A DNA stretch of 8,161 nt, taken from contig NZ_DYZA01000149.1 of the NCBI RefSeq assembly GCF_020741395.1, forward strand, positions 1 to 8,161. The letters run 5' to 3'. A model generated the notes under the pieces. It was given only the letters and a program-made list of their open reading frames with translations, was not told the origin of the DNA and did no database searches. A program made the position numbers and the translations under genes. Source of the stretch: Mailhella massiliensis. GTDB lineage: Bacteria > Desulfobacterota > Desulfovibrionia > Desulfovibrionales > Desulfovibrionaceae. This document shows positions 1-7,666 of the stretch, in pieces (position 1 is the stretch's first letter; each line of letters begins with the position of its first letter).

Positions 1-2363
1 GCAATATTCACATGGGCCATGTGCGCAACTATTCCATAGGCGACGTCATGGCGCGTTTCCGCCGCATGCAGGGGTACAATGTCCTGCATCCCATCGGCTG
101 GGACGCCTTCGGTCTTCCGGCGGAAAACGCGGCAATCAAGCACGGCACGCATCCCGGGAAGTGGACGTATTCCAATATCGATAACATGCGTGCCCAGCTT
201 CAGCGCATGGGCTACTCCTACGATTGGCGCAGAGAAGTGGCCACCTGTCGTCCGGAATATTATCGCTGGGAGCAGGAATTTTTCCTCAAGTGCCTGGAAA
301 AGGGCCTTGTCTACCGCAAGAAGGCTCCGCAGAATTGGTGCCCGAGCTGCCATACCGTGCTGGCCAATGAGCAGGTGGTGGACGGCAGGTGCTGGCGTTG
401 TGATTCCCCGGTGGAGCAGAAAGACCTCACACAGTGGTTCTTCCGCATCACCGCCTATGCCGACGAGCTGCTCGCCGACCTTGAAAAGCTGGAGAAGGGT
501 TGGCCTTCCCGTGTGCTCACCATGCAGCACAACTGGATAGGTCGCTCCACCGGTGCGGAAATCGTGTTCCCGCTGGAAGGGCGCGAAGGCGAAATCAGGG
601 TGTTTTCCACCCGCGCCGACACGGTGTTCGGCGTCACCTTCATGACGCTGGCTCCGGAACACCCGCTGGTGGAATCCCTCATTGCCGGGCGTGAGAACGA
701 GGCTGAGATCCGCGCGTTCATCGAACGCACCCGCAATATGGACCGCCTGGACCGTCAGTCCGAGACTCTGGAGAAGGACGGCGTGTTCACGGGCGCGTAC
801 TGCCTGAATCCCTTTACCGGTGACCGCATCCCTATCTGGCTCGGCAATTTCGTGCTGGCCGACTACGGTACCGGAGCAGTCATGGCTGTGCCTGCTCACG
901 ACCAGCGCGACTTCGATTTTGCGCATAAGTTCGGCATTGCCATTAAAGTGGTGGTGAGCCCTGAAGGGCAGGAACTCGTTCCTTCCGAGATGACGGAAGC
1001 TTTCGTAGATCCGGGGTTCCTGGTCAATTCCGGTGAATTTTCCGGCATGCCCAATGAAGAAGGCAAGGAAGCCATTATCAAAAAGCTGGAGGCAATGGGC
1101 AAGGGCCGCGCCACGGTGAACTATCGTCTGCGCGACTGGAATATTTCCCGCCAGCGTTACTGGGGCGCTCCCATCCCGGTGGTGTATTGCGAAAAGTGCG
1201 GCGTACAGCCCGTGAAGATCGAGGATCTCCCCGTGCGGCTGCCCTTGGATGTGAAGACCTGTGAGGACGGTCGTTCCCCCCTGCCCGATACGCCTTCCTT
1301 TGTGGATACGGTGTGCCCCTGCTGCGGAGGTCCCGCCCGCCGCGAGACGGATACCATGGACACCTTTGTGGAGTCTTCCTGGTATTTCGCCCGCTATACC
1401 TCCGCCCGCAAGGAGGACGCCCCCTTCGACATGGAGGCGCTCAAGTACTGGATGCCTGTAGACCAGTACATAGGAGGTGTGGAGCACGCCATTCTTCATC
1501 TTCTCTATTCGCGTTTCTTTACCAAGATGCTGCGGGATTTCGGCTACTTCCCCGCCGGTATGGACGAGCCCTTCAAGAACCTGCTCACGCAGGGCATGGT
1601 GCTGCTCGGCGGCAGCAAAATGTCCAAGTCCAAGGGCAATATCGTCGATCCCGACGCCATGGTGCAGAAATACGGTGCGGATACGGTGCGCCTGTTCTGC
1701 CTGTTTGCGGCTCCGCCGGAACGCGACTTCGACTGGAGCGACAGCGGCATTGAGGGCTCCTACCGTTTTGTGAGCCGCGTGTGGCGCATGTTTGCCGAAA
1801 TGCAGCCGATCCTGAAGCCTGTGCTTCCCTGCTCGGATCTTGCTCCCGCCGCGAGCGACGCCATACGCTCCCTGCGCATGAGCGAGCACGCCACGGTGAA
1901 GAAGGTGGGCGAAGACATTGCGGAACGCAACCAGTTCAACACCGCCATTGCCGCCATCATGGAACTGGTGAACGCGGTGAACCAGTACCGCGAGGAGCTT
2001 TCCTCTACAGAAGAAGGCCGCAACGCGCTTTCCTCCGCCATGTCTACGGTGCTTGCCATGCTCTTCCCCTTTACGCCGCACATGTGCGAGGAAGTCTGGC
2101 AGGAGCTGGGGCATACCGACTCCCTGGATGATGTACGCTGGCCCGCATGGAGCGAGGATGCCCTGAAGCGCGACGTCGTGACGGTGGTCGTGCAGGTGAA
2201 CGGCAAGCTGCGCGGAAAGGTGGAAGTGCCAGCCGGTTCCTCTAGGGAGGAACTGGAAAAGGCTGCGCTTGCCGAGCGTTCCATACAGAATCATATTGCC
2301 GGAAAGACGGTGCGTAAGATCATTGTTGTGCCCGGCAAGCTGGTCAACATCGTGGCCGGATAA
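1..2363 (+). CDS. leuS: Leucyl-tRNA synthetase, 5'-truncated by the window edge
   Basis: Class Ia aminoacyl-tRNA synthetase that charges tRNA-Leu with leucine in the cytoplasm. The reading frame is open from position 3 and the first visible residues are NIHMGH, the HIGH-type ATP-binding motif (9-20). About 45 N-terminal residues therefore lie upstream, and the ATG at 12 is internal. 786 residues are visible. The KMSKS loop is at 1617-1631. The first zinc site has CPSC at 339-350 and CWRC at 390-401. The CP1 editing domain has the threonine-rich STRADT segment at 606-623, with Thr 621-623 matching the E. coli Thr252 discriminator. It also has GTGAVMAVPAHDQRD, whose Asp at 900-902 is the conserved amino-acid-binding Asp. 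A second Cys pair set (1188-1199 and 1314-1325) resembles the Thermus/Bacillus-type second zinc finger. There is no leucine-specific insertion before KMSKS, unlike E. coli. The C-terminus VNGKLRGK...VPGKLVNIV is the usual family ending. Identification is certain. Confidence 0.98.
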   Translation, partial: NIHMGHVRNYSIGDVMARFRRMQGYNVLHPIGWDAFGLPAENAAIKHGTHPGKWTYSNIDNMRAQLQRMGYSYDWRREVATCRPEYYRWEQEFFLKCLEKGLVYRKKAPQNWCPSCHTVLANEQVVDGRCWRCDSPVEQKDLTQWFFRITAYADELLADLEKLEKGWPSRVLTMQHNWIGRSTGAEIVFPLEGREGEIRVFSTRADTVFGVTFMTLAPEHPLVESLIAGRENEAEIRAFIERTRNMDRLDRQSETLEKDGVFTGAYCLNPFTGDRIPIWLGNFVLADYGTGAVMAVPAHDQRDFDFAHKFGIAIKVVVSPEGQELVPSEMTEAFVDPGFLVNSGEFSGMPNEEGKEAIIKKLEAMGKGRATVNYRLRDWNISRQRYWGAPIPVVYCEKCGVQPVKIEDLPVRLPLDVKTCEDGRSPLPDTPSFVDTVCPCCGGPARRETDTMDTFVESSWYFARYTSARKEDAPFDMEALKYWMPVDQYIGGVEHAILHLLYSRFFTKMLRDFGYFPAGMDEPFKNLLTQGMVLLGGSKMSKSKGNIVDPDAMVQKYGADTVRLFCLFAAPPERDFDWSDSGIEGSYRFVSRVWRMFAEMQPILKPVLPCSDLAPAASDAIRSLRMSEHATVKKVGEDIAERNQFNTAIAAIMELVNAVNQYREELSSTEEGRNALSSAMSTVLAMLFPFTPHMCEEVWQELGHTDSLDDVRWPAWSEDALKRDVVTVVVQVNGKLRGKVEVPAGSSREELEKAALAERSIQNHIAGKTVRKIIVVPGKLVNIVAG

Positions 2364-2374
2364 AAAGCATGAAA

Positions 2375-2413
2375 GGGCCTTCCCTTCCCCTTCGGAAGAG
2401 GGAGGGAAGGCCT
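2375..2413. terminator. Strong inverted repeat after leuS, terminator-like but without a U-tract on the + strand
   Basis: The arms 2375-2393 and 2395-2413 can pair over most of 19 positions, starting GGCCTTCCCT against AGGGAAGGCC. There are G-T wobbles, one mismatch and a very small loop in the TTCG/CGG region. It begins 12 bases after the leuS stop. On the + strand the stem is followed by GAAAGCGG, so the classic U-run is missing. The A-rich flank at 2361-2374 gives a T-rich run only on the opposite strand. It could slow or end leuS transcription, protect the 3' end of the mRNA, or act as a terminator for antisense transcription. Confidence 0.5.
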
Positions 2414-2605
2414 GAAAGCGGCGGCGCTCCGGCTGTTACGGCGCGTATGTTTCAAAAAGTGTCTGCCGCTGCACGGAAGAGGGTGGGGCGAGCCTGAAGC
2501 TGCCCTTCCTGTGCTGTGCGTGTCGTTCGCTCAAGAGGGAAAGTCCTTCCCTGAAATGTGTCGGAAAAGAGCATTGAAGGGCATGCAGCCAAGAGGGAAT
2601 GCCTG

Positions 2606-3139
2606 ATGAGAAAACAATGGGGAACATGGAAGAGACTGACGGCTGCCGCAATCTGCTGCCTGAGCCTTGTTGCCGGAGGCTGCGGCTATACGCTGGACGG
2701 CTATTCTTCCAGCAGCTCGCGTGCCGAGAGCGTGCTTGGCGACGGCAACCAGACGCTCAGGATAGACAAGGTGGAGCAGGTCACCATGTACCCCTGGGTG
2801 CAGTATTATCTGCGCGGCATCACGCGTGATGAAGTGAACCTGCGTCGTCTGGCACGCTGGGTGGACAGCGGGAATGCCGATTATCTGCTCACCATCAACA
2901 TGCCCGGTTTCCGGGTGCGCTCTTCCATATCCAACAGGGTGGACAATACCCTGCTCAGCGATACGGTGGTGCAGCTGGAACTTGTGGTCCGCAGCGGCAA
3001 ATCGGGCAATGTGGTATGGCGTTCCGGCGTGATTTCTTATTCCGACAAATTTGAAACTGTGGATGAGTCCAGCGCTATCCGCGACGGGCTCAAGGAAGCG
3101 CTCCGCCGCGCGCTCGACCGCATGCAGCAGAAATTCTGA
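2606..3139 (+). CDS. lptE: LPS-assembly lipoprotein LptE
   Basis: 177-residue lipoprotein. LptE sits at the inner face of the outer membrane and plugs the LptD barrel that inserts lipopolysaccharide. The N-terminus is a typical type II signal peptide: basic MRKQWGTWKR, a hydrophobic stretch TAAAICCLSLVA, then AGGC with the predicted lipidated Cys at residue 26. The mature protein starts CGYTL, close to the CGY/CGF start usual for LptE. The rest looks like a soluble alpha/beta domain: TLRIDKVEQVTMYPW early, alternating strands (VQLELVVRSG, VVWRSGVISYSD), and a C-terminal helix EALRRALDRMQ. The ATG at 2606 is chosen because GAGG (2593-2596) lies 9 bases upstream and it places the signal peptide at the N-terminus. 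An in-frame GTG at 2558 would add 16 polar residues before it. The position between leuS and holA matches the proteobacterial order and supports the call, since LptE sequences diverge strongly. Confidence 0.88.
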   Translation: MRKQWGTWKRLTAAAICCLSLVAGGCGYTLDGYSSSSSRAESVLGDGNQTLRIDKVEQVTMYPWVQYYLRGITRDEVNLRRLARWVDSGNADYLLTINMPGFRVRSSISNRVDNTLLSDTVVQLELVVRSGKSGNVVWRSGVISYSDKFETVDESSAIRDGLKEALRRALDRMQQKF

Positions 3140-3242
3140 CCATCCTTCAGTCTTTCGGCTGCTCTCTCGGAAATTCCTGTTTCCCCAAAGGGAGAGGCCG
3201 TGCGGCGGCCAGGCATGGGATAAACGCTCCAGAGGCATTTTC

Positions 3243-4235
3243 ATGGACAGTCCCGGCTTCTTTTTCTGTATCTGCCCCGACGGAGCGCTGCTTCGCGAGT
3301 ACCTTGAAGGGGAACTTGTCGCGCCGTTGCGTGCGGAGGGGAGCGTTCCGGACGTGCAGTTTTTCTGGGCAGACGAAGGGCTTGACCGCCGCTTCTGGGA
3401 CAAGCTTACTTTGCTCGGCATGGACGGCCGCTCCCGCATGCTTGTGGTGCGCGGAGCAGAGCAGCTTCCCGCTGAAACCTGGAAGAAGCTTTCCGCCGTC
3501 CTGGGTATGCCGCGTCCCGGCATTCTCCCAGTGTTCTGCCTGGAAGGAGCGTGGGAAAAGGGGCAGCCCAAGCTGCCTGCGCACATAGCCAGGCTCAAAT
3601 GTCTGGCATTTGCCGAGAAAAAGCAATGGATCTGGCGTGTTGCCGGGCTCGAGGCGCGTTCCTTGGGCAAGTATGTGCAGAAGCGCGCGTCAGCCATGGG
3701 CCTGCGCATGACGCCGGAAGCTGTGAATGCTCTTTCGGAAATGCTTATTCCCGACGCCTTTGCCGTACATAATGCACTGGAACAGCTCTTTCTGGCTTCT
3801 CCAGACGGCTCGGCGGATGAATCTCTGGTGCGTCAGATGACGGAGTTTGCCCCGGAAGCCGTCATTTTCGATATGATCCGCCAGCTTGAGCAGGGCAATG
3901 CCCGTGCCGTGTGGAAGGCTCTCCTGCGGGCCGGAGACGGCGGAGAATCCCTGCTTTTTCCTTTACTCTCGCTCATGGCCCGTGAGGCACGCATCTTGTG
4001 GCAGCTGAACGCCGGGGAAAAGGTGTTCGTGCCGCAGTATGTGGAAAAGGAAAAGCGTGGTCTTGCGGCGAGGCTCGGCTTTGCGGGTATTGCCGGTATT
4101 TTTGCCGTGTTGCAGAAGGCGGAGTTCTCCGTGAAAAGTGGGGCCCGGCAGCCTTTGCAGGCCATGGAGGAACTGGTGGCCGCTCTTTCCCTGACCTTTT
4201 CCGCTTCCCGTAAAGAAGCGCCGTATCTTCGCTGA
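3243..4235 (+). CDS. holA: DNA polymerase III subunit delta (clamp loader)
   Basis: 330 residues, close to the usual 330-345 for HolA. The delta subunit is the wrench of the clamp-loader complex: it binds the beta sliding clamp and opens it for loading onto primed DNA. The N-terminal part (FFFCICPDGALLREYLEG, then LVVRGAEQLPAETWKKL) fits the degenerate AAA-like domain I, which lacks a Walker A motif. The middle has the helical lid-type segment (SLGKYVQKRASAMGLRMTPEAV). The C-terminal half is the helical collar region, including IFDMIRQLEQGNARAVWKALL, LLFPLLSLMAREARILWQLNAG and a late QPLQAMEELVAALSLTF helix. The ATG at 3243 has GAGG at 3232-3235, 7 bases upstream. The frame runs further upstream into lptE, but that part resembles nothing in the family. 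It follows lptE by 103 bases and ends 6 bases before radC. The call rests on architecture, length and gene order. Confidence 0.88.
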   Translation: MDSPGFFFCICPDGALLREYLEGELVAPLRAEGSVPDVQFFWADEGLDRRFWDKLTLLGMDGRSRMLVVRGAEQLPAETWKKLSAVLGMPRPGILPVFCLEGAWEKGQPKLPAHIARLKCLAFAEKKQWIWRVAGLEARSLGKYVQKRASAMGLRMTPEAVNALSEMLIPDAFAVHNALEQLFLASPDGSADESLVRQMTEFAPEAVIFDMIRQLEQGNARAVWKALLRAGDGGESLLFPLLSLMAREARILWQLNAGEKVFVPQYVEKEKRGLAARLGFAGIAGIFAVLQKAEFSVKSGARQPLQAMEELVAALSLTFSASRKEAPYLR

Positions 4236-4241
4236 ACCTTC

Positions 4242-4949
4242 ATGAAAAAGGACGTGCCTCTTTCCGAGGCGGAACTTCGTTCCGGCCACAGAAAGCGCCT
4301 GCGTGAGCGTTTCCTTGCCGAACCTTCCGCTCTGCCCGATTACGAACTTCTGGAACTTGCGCTCGGCTGTGTGTATCTCCGCCGGGACAACAAAATACTT
4401 GCCAAGCGTCTCCTGGGGCGCTTCGGCAGTTTCGACGCGCTGCTTTGCGCCTCGACGGAAGAGCTTGCCCAAGTGGAGGGCTGCGGTCCGGCTGTTGATA
4501 GTTTTCTTTCGCTCCTTCGGGAAATCATTGCCCGCTCTTCCCAAAGCACCGTACAAAAGAAAAGCCCCGTGACGCTGTCTGATCTGATTGAGGTGGGCAG
4601 GCGGCGTCTCGCACATTGTGTTGATGAAGAAGTGTGGGCTGCGCTTCTGGACAAACAGAACAGGCTGCTTATGTTTAAAAAGATCCGCCAAGGCTCTTTG
4701 AACCATGTGGCTCTGGAGCCTCTTGAAGTGGTGGAGCTCATGGTCAGGAATCATGCGAGCAGCCTGGTTCTCATGCATAACCATCCTGGCGGGGCATATC
4801 AGCCTTCTCAGGAGGACAGAGTGCTGACAGAACGCATAGCCCTGGCGCTCCGGCATCTGGGCCTGTTTCTACATGATCATGTGATCATCACTTCCGAGGC
4901 ATCTTTCAGCATGATGCAGGATCGCCGCATCGAACTGCCGAAAAGATAG
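4242..4949 (+). CDS. radC: RadC family protein (JAB/MPN domain)
   Basis: 235 residues, the normal size. An N-terminal helix-hairpin-helix-like part (LPDYELLELAL... then LAQVEGCGPA) is followed by an MPN/JAB1 domain. The metalloprotease-type signature is intact: H179-N-H181 followed by S189 and D192 (HNHPGG...PSQED), a pattern expected to bind zinc. LHDHVIIT follows, as in the family. I could not identify the upstream acidic residue of the canonical JAMM site with confidence, because KKIRQGSL occupies the usual ELFRGTL region. The start GHRKRLRERFL is the form I associate with Desulfovibrio-type RadC. The biological role of RadC is uncertain: the old DNA-repair assignment from E. coli was withdrawn. 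No clear Shine-Dalgarno precedes the ATG. With only 6 bases between the holA stop and this start, translation is probably coupled to holA. Confidence 0.93.
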   Translation: MKKDVPLSEAELRSGHRKRLRERFLAEPSALPDYELLELALGCVYLRRDNKILAKRLLGRFGSFDALLCASTEELAQVEGCGPAVDSFLSLLREIIARSSQSTVQKKSPVTLSDLIEVGRRRLAHCVDEEVWAALLDKQNRLLMFKKIRQGSLNHVALEPLEVVELMVRNHASSLVLMHNHPGGAYQPSQEDRVLTERIALALRHLGLFLHDHVIITSEASFSMMQDRRIELPKR

Positions 4950-4977
4950 GTACGGGATTTGCCCGAACGAGGATAGC

Positions 4978-7476
4978 ATGAGCGATACGCAAAAAACGCT
5001 TTCCGCAAGGCCGGAAGAAGATAGGAATAAACTGCCGGATCAGGACAGGGATGCCTCTGCTCCCGTGGAGGCGCGCGAGAACGGGAAACAGGAGCATGAC
5101 GGGGGAGGAACTTCCGGCGAAGGGCCTTCCGACGAGGCTGACGCACCCGTCATCCCTTCCGTGCTTCCGGTTTTGCCCCTGCGTGACAGCGTGGTGTTCA
5201 ATTCCATGATCGTGCCGCTGTTCGAGGGCCGTGAAAAAGCCTTGGATACGGTGGAGTTCGCGCTGAACGGCAACCGCTATCTTCTGCTCTGCACCCAGCA
5301 CGACGCCTCCGTCGAGGAGCCTCTGCCCGAAGAGCTGTATACCGTGGGTTCCGTGGTTATGATACTGCGCATGATCAGGATGAACGACGGGCAGGTGAAG
5401 CTCCTGGTACAGGGACTCACGCGCGCCAGAGTGGAAGAGTTCGACAACGACGGCCCCATCCTGCTGGCCCGGGTGAGCCTTCTGGAAGAAAAGGGCGGCG
5501 AGGTGTCCGAGGTAGAGCTGGAGGCCATGCTGCGTTCCGCCCGAGAACAGAGCGACAGAATACTGCATCTGCGCGGGCTTCCTTCCGGCGAGATCATGAA
5601 CGTGCTCAATTCCGTTCAAGATCCGGGCCGTATGGCCGATATCATTGCGGCCAACATGCGTCTGAGTGTTGAGGAGGCGCAGGGCATTCTGGAATGTCTT
5701 GATCCTGTGGAACGCTTGCGCCGGGTGAACGCGCACCTTCTGCATGAGGTGGAGATCGCCACCATGCAGGCGCGCATCCAGGGCATGGCGCGTGAGGGGA
5801 TGGACAAGGCGCAGAGGGAATATTTTCTGCGCGAGCAGCTCAAGGCCATTCACAAGGAACTCGGCGACAGCGGCGAGGACGACGATGAGAACGAGAACCT
5901 GAGAAAGGCCCTGGACAAGGCCGGCCTTCCTCCGGATGCGAGGCGCGAGGCCGACAAGCAGCTGCGCAGGCTCTCCTCCATGCACGGAGATTCCGCCGAG
6001 GCTACGGTGGTGCGCACCTATCTGGATCTTCTGGCGGAACTTCCCTGGAAGAAAATGTCCCGAGACAGGCTGGATATTGTGAAGGCGGCCGCTATCCTTG
6101 ATGAAGACCATTACGGCCTTGAGAAGGTGAAGGACCGCATCCTTGAATTTCTGAGCGTGCGCAAGCTGAACCCCGACTCCAAGGGGCCTGTGTTGTGCTT
6201 TGTAGGGCCTCCCGGGGTGGGCAAAACCTCCCTCGGACGTTCCATCGCCCGAGCCCTCGGCCGCAGATTCCAGCGCATTTCCCTGGGCGGCGTGCGCGAT
6301 GAAGCGGAAATACGCGGCCACCGGCGCACCTACATCGGGGCCATGCCCGGGCGCATTATTCAGGCCATACGGCAGGCGGGAACGCGCAATCCCGTGATCG
6401 TGCTGGATGAAATCGACAAGCTCGGCAACGATTTTCGAGGAGACCCGTCCTCCGCGCTTCTGGAAGCTCTGGATCCGGAACAGAATTCCCATTTCAGCGA
6501 TCATTACCTGAACTTGGAATTTGATCTGTCCAAGGTGCTCTTCCTCTGTACGGCCAATCAGCTCGACACTATTCCTCCCGCTCTTCTGGACAGGTTGGAG
6601 ATCATCCATCTTTCCGGCTATACGGAGCAGGAAAAACTTGCCATTGCCCGCAGGTATCTCATCAGGAGGCAGAGAGCGGAGAGCGGCCTGAAAGAAGGTG
6701 ATGTGACTTTCCGTGACAACGCCCTCACCCGGATAATTCGCAGCTATACGCGCGAAGCCGGCCTGCGTACCTTGGAGCGCCAGATCGGCGCCGTTTGCCG
6801 CAAGCTTGCAAGGCGCAAGGCGGAAGGGGAGAATCCTCCTTTTGTAGTAACGCCCGCGCTGGTGGGGAAGCTGCTCGGTGCGCCGCGTTTTCTCGATGAG
6901 GAAAAGGAGGCCGAACTTCTGCCCGGCGTGGCCCTGGGCCTTGCCTGGACGCAGGCAGGGGGCGAAGTCCTTCATGTGGAGGTGAGCACCATGCAGGGCA
7001 AGGGAGCTTTGCTTCTCACAGGGCAGCTCGGCGATGTGATGAAGGAAAGCGCGCAGGCTGCGGTGACCTATGCCCGCTCTCATGCGAAAGAGCTGGATAT
7101 TGATCCGGAATTTTCCCAGAAGCTGGACATTCATATTCATGTGCCCGCAGGAGCCACGCCCAAGGACGGGCCTTCCGCCGGAGTGACGCTGGTTTCCGCG
7201 CTGGTTTCCGCGCTGACCGGGAGGCCCGTGCGCGGCGACACCTGCATGACCGGGGAAATCACGCTTCGCGGTAGGGTGCTGCCTGTGGGCGGCATCAAGG
7301 AAAAGATACTCGGGGCTGTGGCAAGAGGCCTGAAAAGGGTCGTCATTCCCACGCAGAATACCAAGGATCTGGAAGAAATTCCGGCGGAGCTGCGGCGGAG
7401 GGTGGAAATCCATACCGTGGATACCATAGCCGAGCTGCTTGCTCTGGTGCTGGAAGAGAAAAAGTCTGCGGCATAG
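4978..7476 (+). CDS. lon: ATP-dependent Lon protease (LonA type)
   Basis: 832 residues. A soluble homohexameric AAA+ protease that unfolds and degrades damaged and regulatory proteins. Order: an acidic low-complexity leader (residues 1-60), a LON substrate-binding domain from VLPVLPLRD (62), a helical stretch with YFLREQLKAIHKELG, and then the AAA+ module. That module has Walker A GPPGVGKT at 410-417, Walker B VIVLDEID with D477 and E478, sensor 1 CTANQLDTIP, the LLDRLEII arginine region and sensor 2 GLRTLERQIG. The C-terminal protease domain has catalytic Ser733 in KDGPSAG and Lys776 in GGIKEK, spaced 43 apart as in E. coli S679/K722. It is about 50 residues longer than E. coli Lon (784), all at the N-terminus. 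GAGGA (4969-4973) precedes the ATG by 4 bases. It starts 28 bases after radC and could be co-transcribed. I saw no heat-shock operator such as CIRCE upstream. Confidence 0.98.
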   Translation: MSDTQKTLSARPEEDRNKLPDQDRDASAPVEARENGKQEHDGGGTSGEGPSDEADAPVIPSVLPVLPLRDSVVFNSMIVPLFEGREKALDTVEFALNGNRYLLLCTQHDASVEEPLPEELYTVGSVVMILRMIRMNDGQVKLLVQGLTRARVEEFDNDGPILLARVSLLEEKGGEVSEVELEAMLRSAREQSDRILHLRGLPSGEIMNVLNSVQDPGRMADIIAANMRLSVEEAQGILECLDPVERLRRVNAHLLHEVEIATMQARIQGMAREGMDKAQREYFLREQLKAIHKELGDSGEDDDENENLRKALDKAGLPPDARREADKQLRRLSSMHGDSAEATVVRTYLDLLAELPWKKMSRDRLDIVKAAAILDEDHYGLEKVKDRILEFLSVRKLNPDSKGPVLCFVGPPGVGKTSLGRSIARALGRRFQRISLGGVRDEAEIRGHRRTYIGAMPGRIIQAIRQAGTRNPVIVLDEIDKLGNDFRGDPSSALLEALDPEQNSHFSDHYLNLEFDLSKVLFLCTANQLDTIPPALLDRLEIIHLSGYTEQEKLAIARRYLIRRQRAESGLKEGDVTFRDNALTRIIRSYTREAGLRTLERQIGAVCRKLARRKAEGENPPFVVTPALVGKLLGAPRFLDEEKEAELLPGVALGLAWTQAGGEVLHVEVSTMQGKGALLLTGQLGDVMKESAQAAVTYARSHAKELDIDPEFSQKLDIHIHVPAGATPKDGPSAGVTLVSALVSALTGRPVRGDTCMTGEITLRGRVLPVGGIKEKILGAVARGLKRVVIPTQNTKDLEEIPAELRRRVEIHTVDTIAELLALVLEEKKSAA

Positions 7477-7501
7477 AGCGCCGCATGATATGTGTTTTCG
7501 T

Positions 7502-7538
7502 CAGGAAAGGAAGGGCTGAGAAGACCCTTCCTTTTCTG
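7502..7538 (+). terminator. Rho-independent terminator of lon
   Basis: A 14-base-pair stem, CAGGAAAGGAAGGG (7502-7515) against CCCTTCCTTTTCTG (7525-7538), has one G-U pair and a 9-base loop CTGAGAAGA. It lies 25 bases after the lon stop. The 3' arm itself carries TTTT, and TGGTTAAAAG follows, so the U-run is short and partly inside the stem. It most likely ends the lon transcript. Because IS200-type elements carry a terminator-like hairpin near their left end, it could instead belong to the adjacent element remnant. Confidence 0.7.
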
Positions 7539-7599
7539 GTTAAAAGAATATCCAGCCAGGCTTGGGCAGAAAATTTATCGTTGTGAGAAGATATCAAAG

Positions 7600-7660
7600 T
7601 TCCTTTTGACTTGCTGAGGAAGGGGGCTGGTAACTGCGCCTTCAAGTAAATCAAAAGGAA
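7600..7660 (+). promoter_or_regulatory. 5'-leader hairpin hiding the Shine-Dalgarno of the tnpA remnant
   Basis: TTCCTTTTGA (7600-7609) pairs perfectly with TCAAAAGGAA (7651-7660). After a 4-base bulge TAAA on the 3' side, CTTG (7610-7613) pairs with CAAG (7643-7646), and an inner AAGG/CCTT (7620-7623 with 7639-7642) can extend it. The AAGGA ribosome-binding site (7655-7659) lies inside the 3' arm, so folding would block initiation at the ATG at 7667. IS200 is known to repress its transposase by Shine-Dalgarno sequestration in the 5' leader, which fits this layout. Confidence 0.6.
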
Positions 7661-7666
7661 GTTACG

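Noticed and set aside
2364..2605. Promoter or small RNA upstream of lptE
   Set aside because: I looked for -35/-10 pairs and for a second terminator-like hairpin and found none convincing. Only the inverted repeat and the short direct repeat stand out.
3140..3242. Possible N-terminal extension of holA or a small gene between lptE and holA
   Set aside because: The frame is open, but the encoded residues resemble nothing in HolA. The ATG at 3243 has a well-spaced GAGG and gives the normal length.
2531..3709. Minus-strand frame of 392 codons across lptE and holA
   Set aside because: The translation has no family features, and the + strand genes have ribosome-binding sites, expected lengths and conserved order.
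3963..4856. Minus-strand frame of 297 codons across holA and radC
   Set aside because: Low-complexity basic translation with no domain. RadC on the + strand has an intact HxH...SxxD motif.
4906..7413. Open frame of 835 codons on the minus strand, antisense to lon
   Set aside because: It has no recognisable domain and overlaps an unmistakable Lon in full. Long antisense frames are common opposite GC-rich, codon-biased genes.
7343..7654. Minus-strand frame of 103 codons overlapping the lon 3' end and its terminator
   Set aside because: It runs through the lon coding end and the terminator stem, with no SD and no family resemblance.
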